A stretch of 64,000 nt of DNA from Sipunculus nudus (taxonomy: Eukaryota > Annelida > Sipuncula > Golfingiida > Sipunculidae), in assembly GCA_026874595.1 (NCBI GenBank), contig CM049317.1, positions 45,532,401 to 45,596,400 on the forward strand. Direction: 5' to 3'. Under the pieces are notes generated by a model. That model ran no database searches. It worked only from the letters and a program-made list of their open reading frames with translations, and was not told the DNA's origin. Of the stretch, positions 11,074 to 23,184 are shown piece after piece (the stretch's first letter is position 1; each line of letters begins with the position of its first letter). Made by a program: the position numbers and the translations under genes.

Positions 11074-12063
11074 ATGACCTTTCCTTTGGACCGGAGCACT
11101 TTTAACCAAACCATACCGTCAGATGTCGCTGTAGTCGGCGCTGTGGCAGGATGTGTGGTTATCGCCTTTGGAACTTTTGGTAATATCTTACTTTTACTGG
11201 GGCTGTGTATTCATAAGAAACTGCAACAGAAGATGAACATACCAATAGGGAGTCTGGCAGTGACCGACCTGATAACATTGTTGGGTCTTTACTCAATATT
11301 TGTACATACTTATATTCGGAGGAGGTGGGTATTTGATGGAGATCTGTGCTTGATCGCATCCTGGTTCATAACCCACTCACTGACTGTTTCTGCAGTGCAT
11401 AGCGTCATCATAACTGTTTACAGATATATTTACATAGTCCATTCGCAAAAAAGCGCCTGCGTGCTGACTGTAAAATTTATAGCTATATCCGTGGCAACCA
11501 TGCATGTTTTGTTATTAATTTGTACTTTTACGCGATATGCCAGACATATCTACCTCAGGCGTCCTGCATATTTTCACAGGGGACCCCTCTTCTGTACGAT
11601 TACACAAGATGCTTAAGCTTTTCCTGCTTATGTTATTTTCATTTTAGTAGGTATTCTTATAATATTCTTTTACACAAGGATCTTGAAAGCTGTCAAGCAA
11701 AGTGGACACCAGATGGCGCAACATGCATCAGTGAAACGGATTGACAGTGCATGCGCATTACGACATGGGAAGCGACAAGCAAAACTCGTGAAAGCAATGG
11801 TAGTTATATTTACAACGTTCACGTTAACGTATTTGCCGTGGTCTATAGTTTTCGATGTAGGACAGAACCATGAGATTTCTGACTGGGTTTACGTTTTCGT
11901 TAACATTTTATTTTGGTCCTCCTCCAGTGTAAACTGGATCATCTACGGAGTAATGAATACGCAGTTCAGGGCAGGATACAGGAAGTTAATGTCCTACAAC
12001 TGTCGTGCTATACAAGAAAACAAAACAAGTGGGCCTCATCATATTAAGGAATCAATCTTATAA
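11074..12063 (+). pseudogene. Class A GPCR copy with one in-frame stop
   Basis: The frame from ATG 11,074 encodes 180 residues, meets TAA at 11,614-11,616, then stays open in the same frame for 148 codons to the stop at 12,061-12,063. The two parts together align co-linearly with the intact receptor at 29,295-30,335. Seen: TM1 with GN, LAVTD in TM2, the TM3 Cys (FDGDLC), YRY in place of DRY, an extracellular-loop-2 Cys (LFC), TYLP in TM6 and NWIIY in TM7. The stop falls between the loop-2 Cys and TM5, so the product would lack TM5-TM7. There is no frameshift and little other decay. It could be a young pseudogene, a null allele or a base error. The frame runs upstream to 10,981, but TTTCCAG at about 11,021-11,027 looks like an acceptor of a 5' UTR intron, so I chose the ATG at 11,074. 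Confidence 0.8.
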
Positions 12064-12588
12064 ACGATTTATAATTTGACAAATAATTCGTAAAAAAGAG
12101 TGGCATTTGCGGCGAAGATGAAACGTATTTCCCAGAATAATTGCCAAGGATTTGCTATATTGACAACCTTAACGGATGGTTTAATTAGAATATTTGAACA
12201 ATTAATAACATTTATTGGTTATTCTCATAATCAAAAATACGTTATTTGGCATTACCCGGAAACAGCCACCATTTGGGTCCTAAAGAGCATGTAACAGTAG
12301 AAGCTGTTTACCGTCGTCTGATTCCATAAACGATGGTAAGCGGGTGGGGCTTGAGCCACTTTAATTCTTGCACTTCCATTGAGACTACTAGTGTGTTCAT
12401 CTCAAGCATGCCAGTCACGGACACAGGTACAACGGACGAATGGAAAAAGCTCAGTTCGCGGGGAAATTATGCAGTTTATGTTTCCTTGTTGTCTGTTTTT
12501 CATTGAATGTGCGTTTATCAATTCCTCGGCTGCTCGAAAAACTGAGACTCGGAACGGATTATCTGAATCACGCATCCCGATTAAATGC
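12064..12588. other. 3' flank of the GPCR copy, nothing recognised
   Basis: Probably contains the old 3' untranslated region. Frames of 60-70 codons at 12,379-12,622 lack recognisable features and run into the 46-bp minisatellite. Confidence 0.4.
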
Positions 12589-13089
12589 TAGACTCTTACG
12601 TATCAACACATACTCCAGCTGATCTGATGCTTTAGGCTCTCTCACTTATCAACACAAACTCGAGCTGAACTAATGCTGTAGGCTCTCTCACGTATCAACA
12701 CATACTCAAGCTGATCTAATGCTGTAGGCTCTTTCACGTATCAACATATACTCCAGCTGATCTGATGCTTTAGGCTCTCTCACGTATCAACACATACTCC
12801 AGCTGAATTGATGCTGTAGACTCTTTCACGTATCAACATATACTCCAGCTGATCTGATGCTGTAGGCTCTCTCACGTATCATTATATACTCCAGCTGATC
12901 TGATGCTGTAGGCTCTCTCACGTATCAACATATACTCCAGCTGATCTGATGCTGTAGACTCTTTCACGTATCAACTTATACTCCAGCTGATCTGATGCTG
13001 TAGGCTCTCTCACGTATCAACATATACTCAAGCTGATCTGATGCTGTAGGCTCTCTCACGTATCAACACATACTCAAGCTGATCTGAGG
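12589..13089 (+). repeat. 46-bp minisatellite, about 11 copies
   Basis: Units are built on CTCACGTATCAACATATACT, then CCAGCTGATCTGATGCTG, then TAGGCTCT. The marker CACGTATC at 12,873 recurs at 12,919, giving a 46-bp period. Copies differ by a few substitutions (CATA/TATA, CTCC/CTCA, CTCT/CTTT). The unit holds a CAGCTG E-box-type palindrome. The period is not a multiple of three and no frame stays open. Confidence 0.9.
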
Positions 13090-13662
13090 TTTTGTTTGCA
13101 GACAGCCTTATATACCGTGGTCCAACATGAATAAGATGTTCATGTTAGACAGTTATGATTAATCGTTAAAGCGGAAATGGCGTGGCACTTTTCATCTCGG
13201 CATAATTTATTGTAAATATTTCACCAGATTAATAAAATTATAAACACCCGGTCTTTTGTTTTAATAATTTCCCCTACGGGCGAGGGACTTTGCTTACAAA
13301 GAAGGCGAGCTTCGAATTTAGCTAAAATAATATGGCACTTGGACGTCAGGCCACCTGGGTTGGCGTAATAAAGCATAACTTAATCAAACAATTCCAGCAT
13401 ATCGATACAGACTAATACCTTGATTTGAAAAAAAAAAAAAAATCGGACATTAATGTAGGCATGGTTTAATATAACCACAGACTTGTGTGAACACACAGAC
13501 ATAAACCGAAATATAGACGTTGACATAATAATAGCCAAGACTACAAGGCCTACATGGACTGGTTCTGATGATGTATAGTTTGACTATAGACTCGTTTGTT
13601 GACGGGTCTGATCAATATTTGCAATATTTGTTTCTACTGCGTATAATACCCTATACCCTATA
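13090..13662. other. No gene recognised
   Basis: Unique AT-rich sequence with an A run at about 13,427-13,441, lying between two minisatellites. Confidence 0.4.
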
Positions 13663-15104
13663 ATATTCATTATCATAGAGCATCCCGCTGACATGGCCAA
13701 TATATTCATTACCACAGAGCATCCCGCTGACATGGCCAATATATTCATTAACATTCAGCATCCCGCTGGCATGGTCATTATATTCATTATCATACAGCAT
13801 CCCGCTGGCATGGCCATTATATTCATTATCATAGAGCATCCCGCTGAAAGGGCCATTATATTCATTATCATAGAGCATCCCGCTGGCATGGTCATTATAT
13901 TCATTATCATACAGCATCCCGCTGGCATGGCCATTATATTCATTATCATAGAGCATCCCGCTGACAGGGCCATTATATTCATTATCATAGAGCATCCCGC
14001 TGGCATGGCCATTATATTCATTATCATAGGGCATCCCGCTGACATGGCCATTATATTCATTATCATAGGGCATCCCGCTGGCATGGCCATTATATTCATT
14101 ATCATAGAGCATCCCACTGGCATGGTCATTATATTCATTATCATAGAGCATCCCGCTGACAGGGCCAGTATATTCATTATAATAGAGCACCCCACTGGCA
14201 TGGCCATTATATTCATTATCATAGAGCATCCCGCTGACAGGGCCATTATTTTCATAATCATAGAGCATCCCGCTGGCATGGCCATTATATTCATTATCAT
14301 AGAGCATCCCGCTGACAGGTCCAGTATATTCATTATCATAGAGTATCCCGCTGACAGGGCCAGTATATTCATTATCATAGAGCATCCCGCTGACAGGGCC
14401 AGTATATTCATTATCATAGAGCATCCCGCTGACAGGGCCAGTATATTCATTATTATAGAGCATCCCGCTGGCATGGCCATTTTATTCATTATCATAGAGC
14501 ATCCCGCTGACAGGGCCATTATATTCATGATCATAGAGCATCCCGCTGGCATGGCCATTATATTCATTATCATAGAGCATCCCGCTGGCATGGCCATTAT
14601 ATTCATTATCATAGAGCATCCCGCTGGCATGGTCATTATATTCATTATCATACAGCATCCCGCAGGCATGGTCATTATATTCATTATTATAGAGCATCCC
14701 GCTGACAGGGCCATGATATTCATTATCATAGAGCATTCCGCGGGCATGGCCATGATATTCATTATCATAGAGCATCCCGCTGACAGAGCCATTATATTCA
14801 TTTTCATAGAGCATCCCGCTGGCATGGCTATTATATTCATTATCATAGAGCATCCCGCTGACAGGGCCAGTTTATTCATTATCATAGAGCATCCCGCTGA
14901 CAGGGCCAGTATATTTATTATCATAGAGCATCCCGCTGGCATGGCCATTATATTCATTATCATAGAGCATCCCGCTGACAGAGCCAGTTTATTCATTATC
15001 ATAGAGCATCCCGCTGACAGGGCCAGTATATTCATTATCAAAGAGCATCCCGCTGGCATGATCATTATATTCATTATCATAGAGCATCCTGCTGACAGGG
15101 CCAC
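13663..15104 (+). repeat. 39-bp minisatellite, about 37 copies
   Basis: Units combine ATATTCATTATCATAGAGCA, TCCCGCTG, and either ACAGGGCC or GCATGGCC. The period is 39 bp and the span fits about 37 copies. The two variants, GACAGGGCC and GGCATGGCC, alternate irregularly and give local two-unit patterns. Because 39 is 13 codons and the unit has no stop in several frames, long frames stay open on both strands: 511 codons plus (13,693-15,228), and 449 and 270 codons minus. They encode 13-residue repeats. I read these as by-products of the repeat, because equally good frames exist on both strands and no non-repeat domain is attached. Confidence 0.92.
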
Positions 15105-15925
15105 TTCAGGTTTGTATTATAATAACACCGATAGCGCCTACTCTGTAACAGCTTCGACATTGTGGATTCCACAGGTTGGAGGACCAAAGTCAAACTTGTT
15201 TTGTGTTCATGTTGACAGGTGTCTGTGATTTGCTTCACAGTTTTTTAAGTGTTTCCTGAGGAAGCGTTTTATTATAGCGACCTAACTGTACAGTAATTTG
15301 CATAGGGTACATATATGATCATATGATTTATCAAAGACGTGTCAACGATGCAAATGAAAAAAAAAATCTAGTTGAAATATTAGCTCATTTTTAACAGTTC
15401 ATTTCAAGGATCTGGTTGGCTTTTTAATATGCGACTCTGGAGGCGTGGATAACGTAATCTTGTTAATGCAACGCGTATAAATGATAAAGATATGTTCATA
15501 TTTTTATATCTGACAAGAGGTTACAGTATAAATCCCTTTTCCCGTGAATAAATAGTATCTTATTCAACAAGGGTTAATTTATTTAATTGGTTATTTCCCT
15601 TTTCTGAATTTGACATCGTCACGAAAAATAATGTTAGCAACAGTGTACTCACTGACTGTTAAAGTTCGTATTAAAGTCGTGCTCACAACCTTAAGACATT
15701 GGATATCATATCAAATGTAAAAGTGAAATCGAAATTGTACAATGATGCGTCATGTTGATGAGCTTAACACGATTAGACAGATTATTACTCACACAAACAC
15801 GATATTGTGTTAGTAAATGGTTACATCTGTTCCTGACTTCCCGCCCACCAAAAAGTAACAATAGCATGACAGGGTGTAGAATAAAAAACAAACGAGTTAA
15901 ATCCTTATCTCTGAGAGAGAGATAT
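15105..15925. other. No gene recognised
   Basis: The sequence right of the minisatellite has no recognisable coding or repeat content. Frames near 15,700-16,000 are short. Confidence 0.4.
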
Positions 15926-15929
15926 ATAT

Positions 15930-16083
15930 ATGCTTTTCACCCGAAGCAACCTTTTTTAAAGGGTTTTAGACGTAATTTTGTGGCCTGGACCCCCCTTTTC
16001 CAGACATGATGACCTTTTTTTAGGATTTTCATTAGTCCTCCTGGGTTGGACCCCCCTTTTCCTAAATCCTGGATGCGCCCCTG
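15930..16083 (-). mobile_element. End of a CAG-terminated non-autonomous DNA element
   Basis: On the minus strand the segment starts CAGGGGCGCATCCAGGATTT and continues with GGAAAAGGGGGGTCC; a second AAAAGGGGGGTCC follows about 60 bp inward. Segments at 19,951 (CAGTCGCAAATCCAGATATT) and 57,853 (CAGTGGTGGATCCAGAAAG) have the same start, G-rich run and following motif. This looks like one end of a dispersed family; no partner end was found, so the superfamily is open. Confidence 0.45.
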
Positions 16084-16268
16084 ATTATTATTGTAATGAT
16101 ATGAAGGTAATGGGTCGAGTCTGATTTTTCCTTTGACATTAATCACCTCAAAGTACCGTATTGAGTATGTTTGTCTTCCCGGTTAGTATTTTAAGCTTAA
16201 ACAGTTAACTGAGTGATTTATTTACCTTTTTCCTTAAGATCCAAACTTATGCAGAATTATTCTGCCAG

Positions 16269-16399
<131 letters not shown>

Positions 16400-16682
16400 A
16401 TATTTAAAGATAACCATAGGGAAACCCCTCTGTTGACATTGTATTTAATCATTTATCTTCGAATTGCCTGAACAATATAAGTACTTATTAAACCGGGAAG
16501 AAGGATTTTATCATCACACGTACACCTAACTCGCGCTGGTATATATTTGGTTGAATGACGTACCAAAGATTTTATCAGATTGCTTTACACTGCACGGAAT
16601 AAAAAATAACATTGACGAGAGCACAAGGAGCTACAAACAAGTAAGACAGTTTATTTTGTCCAGTGGATAAGGTATCTGAGTT

Positions 16683-17712
16683 GAGATGCGGACTGGAGCG
16701 GACCACCCCCGCTGGTCCGGTCCATCACATATATTTATAAGCGGTCCGGTCCTGGTCCGGTCCAGCTGTGGGCGGTCCGGTTCAGTAGAATATCCTATTC
16801 CCAGCAAATCGTGCAATAAATGTAATATTTAAATCTATACGGGTATTGAAAGACCTTGGTTTGATTTTTAATGACAATAGTTGAATATTTTATTAGTGTG
16901 CGATGCATGGAGGTTAGAATATAAACCAGATTGTGCAGAGTGGGGCCAGCTGGTTAAAAGAATTTCCCGGATTTAGATGGCTGCAGGTTGACATTTGCTT
17001 AATATTGATGCAGTGGTTTAAGTTCGATTTAAAAGTAGAAACCCTAATAATATAAATCAAACTGTGCAAGGTGGGATCAGCTTATTCATAGAATTTGCTT
17101 AGCGGGAATGGATGCGGGTTGACATAAGATGAATAGTTTTAGTGCGATCTGATAATATAAAACTTATTAATCTTATGTTAATGATTTGATAGATAGAGTG
17201 TTAGGCCTTTGTATCTATTTTATTTAATGTAAGAAATTGTTATTATTATACTTTTATACACAGTGATACAGAGGAATAGCATCAGCATTGATAAAAACTG
17301 CAGGGGACAAGGGTTCTAATGCTGAACATGTCACTTCAATCATAAGATGAAAGAAAAAAATATCCATTTCTTTAACTGAAAGAACAAAAACAAATAAAAC
17401 AAAATAATACTGTATACGTATATACAGTTACACAGTTGCAGTTGCCATTACTTTGAATATATTTCACATAACTAAAGTCTTTATTTGATAGATTAATTAC
17501 ACCGTGTTCATAACAATATTTGTAGGCTGAAACTAATTTATTATGTTATCTGTTTCGCTTAAACCTTTAATTAAAAAAAAAACATTAGGCAGAGCGGTCC
17601 GGACCAGTCCCGTCAAGAAATAAGCGGTCCGGTATTTTGTGTTAGCGGTCCGGTCTGGTCCAGCCCAAAATTGTGGACCGGACCGATCTAAGTGGTCCGG
17701 TCCGCACATCTA
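16683..17712. mobile_element. ~1.03-kb inverted-repeat element with GGTCCGG ends
   Basis: The left end reads GAGATGCGGACTGGAGCGGA and the right end reads, on the opposite strand, AGATGTGCGGACCGGACCAC, so the termini are inverted. Both sub-terminal regions are full of GCGGTCCGGTCC motifs in inverted relation (16,690-16,792 and 17,590-17,705). Inside, a roughly 131-bp unit is duplicated: AGATTGTGCAGAGTGGGGCC at about 16,928 and AAACTGTGCAAGGTGGGATC near 17,059, each followed by GGTTGACAT. There is no transposase. This fits a non-autonomous TIR transposon with sub-terminal repeats. The superfamily is not determined because I cannot define a clean target duplication. Confidence 0.5.
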
Positions 17713-17939
17713 TTTCTTAGTGCTCTTTTATTATACATCGTCAAGGTGTCGAGAGATATTATACTTTAAACTCTGTCAGTACATATATACACGCAAACGT
17801 GATGACTAGGTTTTCTTAAAATTTTGTAGAGGGCTGTTGTCAGCTAGGGCAGCTGTAGTCAGCTAGGGTTCTTTCATTATAATAGAGGTCCTGATCAGTA
17901 TCAACGGGTGACTTTAAAACAGACATGGGGTGATTACTT

Positions 17940-18725
17940 TATAAATGTTATTGATTACGATTACGATTACATTGCTGAAAAGATAAATGTCACCGATTAC
18001 GATTACTTCAAAAAGTAATCATGACTGCAGTTATGATTACAAACCTGAATTTTGTTGATAAAGTAAACAGACACCACAAGATTTACACACTGTAAACTTT
18101 TTGCTTACCAAATTATCAATATACACAGACCATACAATGAACAGTGATCCTGCCAAAGTCGAAATTGAAAATTATATAAGTAAGCATAAAAAAAAAATAA
18201 AATAATGTGAGAAAAAAATATAGATCAATCAATTACAAAAAGCAGCAGGTTTTGATGTCCCTGAGGTACTGTCAAATTGCTTCAGGAAAGATCTTGGCAA
18301 TCAAAAATGCTTATTGCACAAGTAGGTTATTTATTTACCAATATTTATTTACCAATATGTTTCATAAATCATATATACAAGGGTTTACCTATTTGTCAAC
18401 AATCCGGCGGCAATGTTCACATTCAATAAATGGAGCTTCCTTCAGATACATAACTTATCACTGATTCATTTGATGGCTGAAAGAATAGCTCAGTTAATCA
18501 TTCTTATTGATGTTTTTAATCACTAGTTATCATGAATGGTCATGTTATAAAGAAAGTAAAGAAATATTAATTGTAGCTATTCAAACTTGAAATATAAAAA
18601 AGTAATCTATGTAATTATATGTAGTCACCATGATTACGATTACATTGCTGAAAAAAATGTAATCGAATACGATTACTAAAAAAATGTTATCAATTGCAAT
18701 CGATTACGATAACTAATTACGATTA
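17940..18725. mobile_element. Element with GATTACGATTAC sub-terminal repeats
   Basis: GATTACGATTACATTGCTGA occurs near 17,954 and again near 18,634, each followed by AAAA...TAATCG and more GATTACGATTAC units. The paired blocks enclose about 550 bp of AT-rich sequence with no transposase. The arrangement suggests a non-autonomous transposon or two fragments of one. The boundaries are approximate. Confidence 0.4.
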
Positions 18726-18860
18726 TGTTTGCTTTGAACTGGAGTGTGTTTAATGATCTGTGACAGGTGACAGGTGTACACAGCAAAATTTTATGATGAT
18801 CATTCTGGCGGGGGTTTGATGTTTCCCACAACATCTTGTTAGATTTATTTTAGCCAGCTT

Positions 18861-18861
<1 letters not shown>

Positions 18862-18906
<45 letters not shown>
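18862..18906. repeat. (CT)n microsatellite
   Basis: A perfect CT dinucleotide run of about 22 repeats. The minus-strand Arg-Glu frame around it is an artefact of the repeat. Confidence 0.95.
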
Positions 18907-18909
<3 letters not shown>

Positions 18910-19950
18910 AGGTTCTGTAAAACTACCAGGTATAATACTCCAGCATCATCGTAACGGATATTACGAATTAAGGATTTTTGGGTGTCTGTTATCGTTGTAG
19001 ATTCATACTGCCTGACTGAGCTTAAACCATTGTAAGGTAGTGTAGCAGCGTTTAACATAACCGGTGCAATTTACAAGTACTATATGCAACATATTGAAAT
19101 ATTATCAGACCAAGGAAAATCACGAAGAATTGTGTAACACATTTCGGCCAAAAACTAATACTAATGACAATGACAATGGATACTTGTTGCAAAAAAATTG
19201 TGTGACAATGCACACAGACAATATTTTCATTGTCACGGGTGTCCTGCCTGACCCACATACAGGCCAACATAGAATCCCACAGGACCATATGACTTCATGC
19301 TGTCACTGTCACTTGTTAAAATTTAAAAATAATTATAGGTTGTTTGTATTAATATACAAAACAGAAAGTTTTTAGCTGTTGGAACTCATTTCAGATCCAG
19401 CGATCCGGGTTTGTCCGGCGTCCCTGTACTTCCCGACAGGCACTTTATACAAGGGCATCACGGTGGGGGGGGGGGGGGGGTAATGTAATCATCCCCTTGC
19501 AGTAAGATATATACTATCCAGAAATAATATATGTCAATAATTAAAAAAAGAGAGCCCATGTTGCATTTCTGCCAACCAACATGATATACCATATATACAT
19601 GTATTATATATATGAGTAATGCCAGTACTATTACAGGTTTACAAAAATAATGCTCCAACCTACCCCTATGAGTCAGCCGTCCCTTGATAATATATTGACA
19701 CATTCTGTAACGGTTTTATATTTACCATCAACCAGTTTAAGATACTTATAGGTCACCGTACTATAGCACCATGCCTGACATTAGGCCGGTCTCCTGGTCA
19801 AAGTCGCTCCTGTACCCTGTATCTGACAATGAGGAGCTTAATTTTGTATTAGAAATAGTTTGATAACGAATTCAGTTGTACCATTATTTAGTCCCCGTTT
19901 TATCCATTTTTCTCTTTATCCCATTTTATCAACTTTCTGGTAGTTATACA
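18907..19950. other. No gene recognised; contains a 16-G run
   Basis: A homopolymer of 16 G occupies 19,465-19,480. Frames of 78-103 codons around 19,052-19,375 overlap on both strands and have no recognisable domain. Confidence 0.5.
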
Positions 19951-20055
19951 CAGTCGCAAATCCAGATATTCGAGAACAGGGGTCCTAATACTGGGTAGGC
20001 GGTTGATGGATTATAAACAAATAAGTTCTTAAATTATGCATTTAATTTTTTTTGT
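19951..20055 (+). mobile_element. CAG-terminated element fragment, second copy
   Basis: It starts CAGTCGCAAATCCAGATATT, followed by GGGGTCCTAATACTGGGTAG and GGTTGATGGATTAT, then a T-rich stretch with TTTGTAAATTTA. The copy at 57,853 has the same order with GCGCTAATATTGGGTTGG, GGCTGATGGGGATTAT and TTTGTAAATTATA. Confidence 0.55.
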
Positions 20056-20058
20056 AAA

Positions 20059-20062
<4 letters not shown>

Positions 20063-20120
<58 letters not shown>
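20063..20120. repeat. (AT)n-(AG)n microsatellite
   Basis: An (AT)n run of about 20 repeats passes into an (AG)n run of about 9 repeats. Confidence 0.95.
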
Positions 20121-20990
20121 GGGATATTTAAGTATATATGTTATCAGGAAATTAAGAGACACTGATACAAAAAAAATAGGATTTCTTATCTAAACTTCTA
20201 TTCTCTTAAATGTCTTAACATAATGTAGCCAAACTTATAAGCGGTTCAATATTTAATACATGTATTTATATTCCTCGAAATTGAGGATATAAACGTTCAG
20301 TTGTTTGCAGCCTGTTGATGTTATGGTTAAAATGCCATTCCACTTTTTTAACTTGTAAATCAATCGTTCAAATGTAATGCTAGGGGTATAATATTGATAT
20401 TGAAGTCCTATATTCAATTTTGCATATGTCTGGCTTCTGTGGTATTGGCAGGGCACAAGACTCGGACACCAGAGCACAGATCGTGAGCTCGAGTACTGGC
20501 ATCAGTAGAGGAGCCATGGGATTTTTCCACGGCCGACCCAAACCAAGACCTTACCTCACTACTTAGTGTTATAACCCCTTTCTGCATCCGCGACTGATAC
20601 AGTTATACATACACACACGTACTCGTCCGCCATTTTACCCTCCATATTCCCTTGTTTGCGACTTTCAATCAGGGACCTGCAGACTTTGTTGCCTTTCCAC
20701 AGAATAGTTTATATTTACCATGTTGTTTTTGAACAATTAATTAAAATTAGCCTGTGTTATATTGTTTTAAAGGGGCCTGTTCTGACGTCTAGTAACATAA
20801 ATAATCCCTCGAACCTTTTATTAATGAATTGTGTGAAAACGCCGATCCAACTACACACAGGCTGATCGTCTTGTTTATATATACGTTTAATACAATGTGT
20901 GGGGGCCCTAGAGAATAAACCATACATATTCAACACGGACCTTCGACGGCAAGTCATACCAACCAGAGGTTTGCAAAAGGGCCTTTTTCT
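20121..20990. other. No gene recognised; possible SINE-like patch
   Basis: Around 20,455-20,560, GTGAGCTCGAGTACTGG resembles a tRNA B box and is followed by CATGGGATTTTTCCACGGCC. I cannot place an A box or a 3' tail, so I do not call a SINE. The rest is unremarkable. Confidence 0.3.
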
Positions 20991-21233
20991 ACGGTGGCTG
21001 ATTTAGGACACATAAAAAAATATTTATCTCGAGACGGAGCTATGGAGCCCCGTTGGGGACATGAGTAAAAATATATTTATTTCGTGCGCATGACTTATTA
21101 TTTTGTTGCCACGACTTATTATTTTGTGCGCACGAATTATTATTTCGTGCGAACGACTTCTTATTTTGTACGGACGAGATATTATTTTCTGCGCACGAGT
21201 TATTATTACGTGCCCGCAACTTATTATTTCATG
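20991..21233 (+). repeat. GTGCGCAC palindrome repeat element, left copy
   Basis: It begins ACGGTGGCTG at 20,991, continues through AATATTTATCTCGAGA and GGGGACATGAGTAAAAATAT, then carries about seven units of roughly 21 bp. The units have the form TTATTATTTCGTGCGCACGA, with a self-complementary GTGCGCAC core that decays unit by unit. The same order occurs on the opposite strand at 28,838-29,032, so the two are inverted copies of one family. There is no coding capacity. Confidence 0.7.

Positions 21234-21234
<1 letters not shown>

Positions 21235-21297
<63 letters not shown>
21235..21297. repeat. (AT)n microsatellite
   Basis: A long (AT)n run broken once by ACAT. It abuts the GTGCGCAC repeat element. 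Confidence 0.95.
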
Positions 21298-21298
<1 letters not shown>

Positions 21299-22434
21299 GT
21301 GTGTGCGTGAGTGTAATTCTACTTTAAATTTAGGTTTCAAATTTAAGGGATTGTAGTTGTTGCTGAGAGGCAGAGCAATTATGCATGTTTACCATTGGAT
21401 ATAAAAAAAAGGAGACATTTCGGGAACTTCTGTGGATATTGGATCCTCAGGGTGTAGAAAACCGACCTCACACATTAAGAGTATCACAACGGCGTCAGTA
21501 TTTCGTTAAAAGATTGACTATCTTTTAGCCAATGACTCATTCGACAGTCTATAAAGCCCTACGACATTGGCATATACGTATACATATTGATTTGTACCTG
21601 GACAAACAGTGACCCACCAAGTTATTTAGGGCTATTTTATTAAGATTATTTTGTATGTTCTTTACAAATTATATCATTTATAATATTGTTTTTAATGCCT
21701 TTTTTACTTATATGCTGCGTAATTCCCATATAATTGTTTATTTCGCAATCCGAGTCAACAAATACTGTATTTCGTTTTGATTTCATTGGCTGAACTAACA
21801 ACATGCACTTCAGTGTCCTGACCCATGAGCTACTTGTTTTCAAAATTGTTTACCAGTGAACAGTGTTTCTCTGCTGAAGTTATTCTACAATGAGCAGTTA
21901 AACTAGAGGAAAAAATACCCCGCCAAATGGTTATGTGAGGTATATGTGGTTTGGCTGATACGATAGTATGAGAAAATTGACACAACTGACAAATGTATAA
22001 ACACACAAGTCTTGGTAAATATAACTTATCAGGTTATGGGAGAGGCTTACGATACCCTTCCTATTTTAATACGAATTGGGGATGAGCAATACTTGTTTAA
22101 GACATTGAAACGCATATTTTTAAAAACTGATAAAAAATCCAAAAAATCATCCATGTATGGCCAAAACCTAATCAGACTGGGAGACGCGTAAGGTACAAAG
22201 GCAATGCTAAGTACAGGTGGATATGAGTAAAAAACTTGAGATCTTGCTTCGAATATGAGATGTTGAACTTAGATTTAAAAATATCATTAAAGAATTTAAA
22301 GATCATTAATTGCATACATAACTAATCCACCGGGGCATGGGGGCAATGGCGCTGATTTGTAGGACTACAAGTTTTAAAGTATTCTTACGGAACCTAATAT
22401 AAACAGATCACGTATGCTTGATGAACACAAATTC
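21298..22434. other. No gene recognised
   Basis: AT-rich unique sequence. I see no frame, repeat or motif that supports a feature. Confidence 0.4.
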
Positions 22435-23052
22435 TGTAACGGAGATAAAAAATCAGATTATGTAACAATAGGCAGCGTGAAATGTCTAGGGGAATGAATA
22501 AAGAAGTCAGTGTTTTTTGTTAACAAATAACTATAATTTATACTTAAAACAACCCTAACATTACAATACACTAAATCAATAAAATTATACAGTAAAACAG
22601 CGGTACAGCAACAAGTCAATACAATCACATAGAAAATAATGTGCACAGTACCTGGATACCAACACCGTCACCACGATAAGTTCCCTAAATGTATAATCTC
22701 GGAGAATGACAGTCCAGTTGAAAGTTCTCGCGACAACCCAGAAAGTAAACTGAAGTCCAAATGCATAAAATCCAGGAGAAAGTCTTTGAAAATCTATAAC
22801 TGCCGCATTCGTCGGATAAGTTCCTGACACACGCTTCTGCGTCCGCTGGAATCTGCTCTGCTGCTCTCTCTGCCGTTCTAAAACACAGCCCCTTTATATA
22901 CCTTCGCACCTCAGGCGAGAAAACCCAAGTCTAAACATGACAACGAGAGTTCAACCAGTACGGATTAAACATAAAATGTAATACGCGGCCAGACACGAGT
23001 GCCACAACAGGAGTTACGCCCGTGTCACATAATAAAAAGAGCACCTGTAACA
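22435..23052 (-). repeat. 3' LTR of the Gmr1-like element
   Basis: On the minus strand the LTR begins TGTTACAGGTGCTC directly after the polypurine tract. It holds a TATA box at 22,891-22,900 followed by a GC-rich segment (GGGGCTG), and probably ends GTTACA at about 22,435. An alternative end, TATTGTTACA, lies at about 22,461. No matching LTR was found near 28,130-28,840, so paired-LTR dating is not possible. Confidence 0.6.
22891..22900 (-). promoter_or_regulatory. LTR TATA box
   Basis: TATATAAAGG on the minus strand lies about 150 bp inside the LTR 5' edge, the usual place for an LTR promoter. In an isolated 3' LTR it would direct transcription toward lower coordinates. Confidence 0.55.
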
Positions 23053-23063
23053 CTCTCCCTCCT
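23053..23063 (-). other. Polypurine tract
   Basis: AGGAGGGAGAG on the minus strand directly abuts the TGTTAC start of the 3' LTR, as expected for the plus-strand primer of LTR elements. It defines the inner LTR edge. Confidence 0.7.
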
Positions 23064-23184
23064 GTAAGAAAAAAGAAAGTTATCTCGGAAAACTTTCTTA
23101 TTGCAATCACAATCACTAAATCCTTACAACATCTCAAAAATCATCTTATTTAAAATATTACATAAACATCCTGTTTACAACATT

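Noticed and set aside
13693-15228. 511-codon plus-strand open frame (and 449- and 270-codon minus-strand frames)
   Set aside because: All are translations of one 39-bp repeat with no stop. Competing frames on both strands are equally open and no unique domain, start context or exon neighbour supports a protein.
20455-20560. A tRNA-derived SINE
   Set aside because: Only a B-box-like motif is visible, with no A box, tail or second copy.
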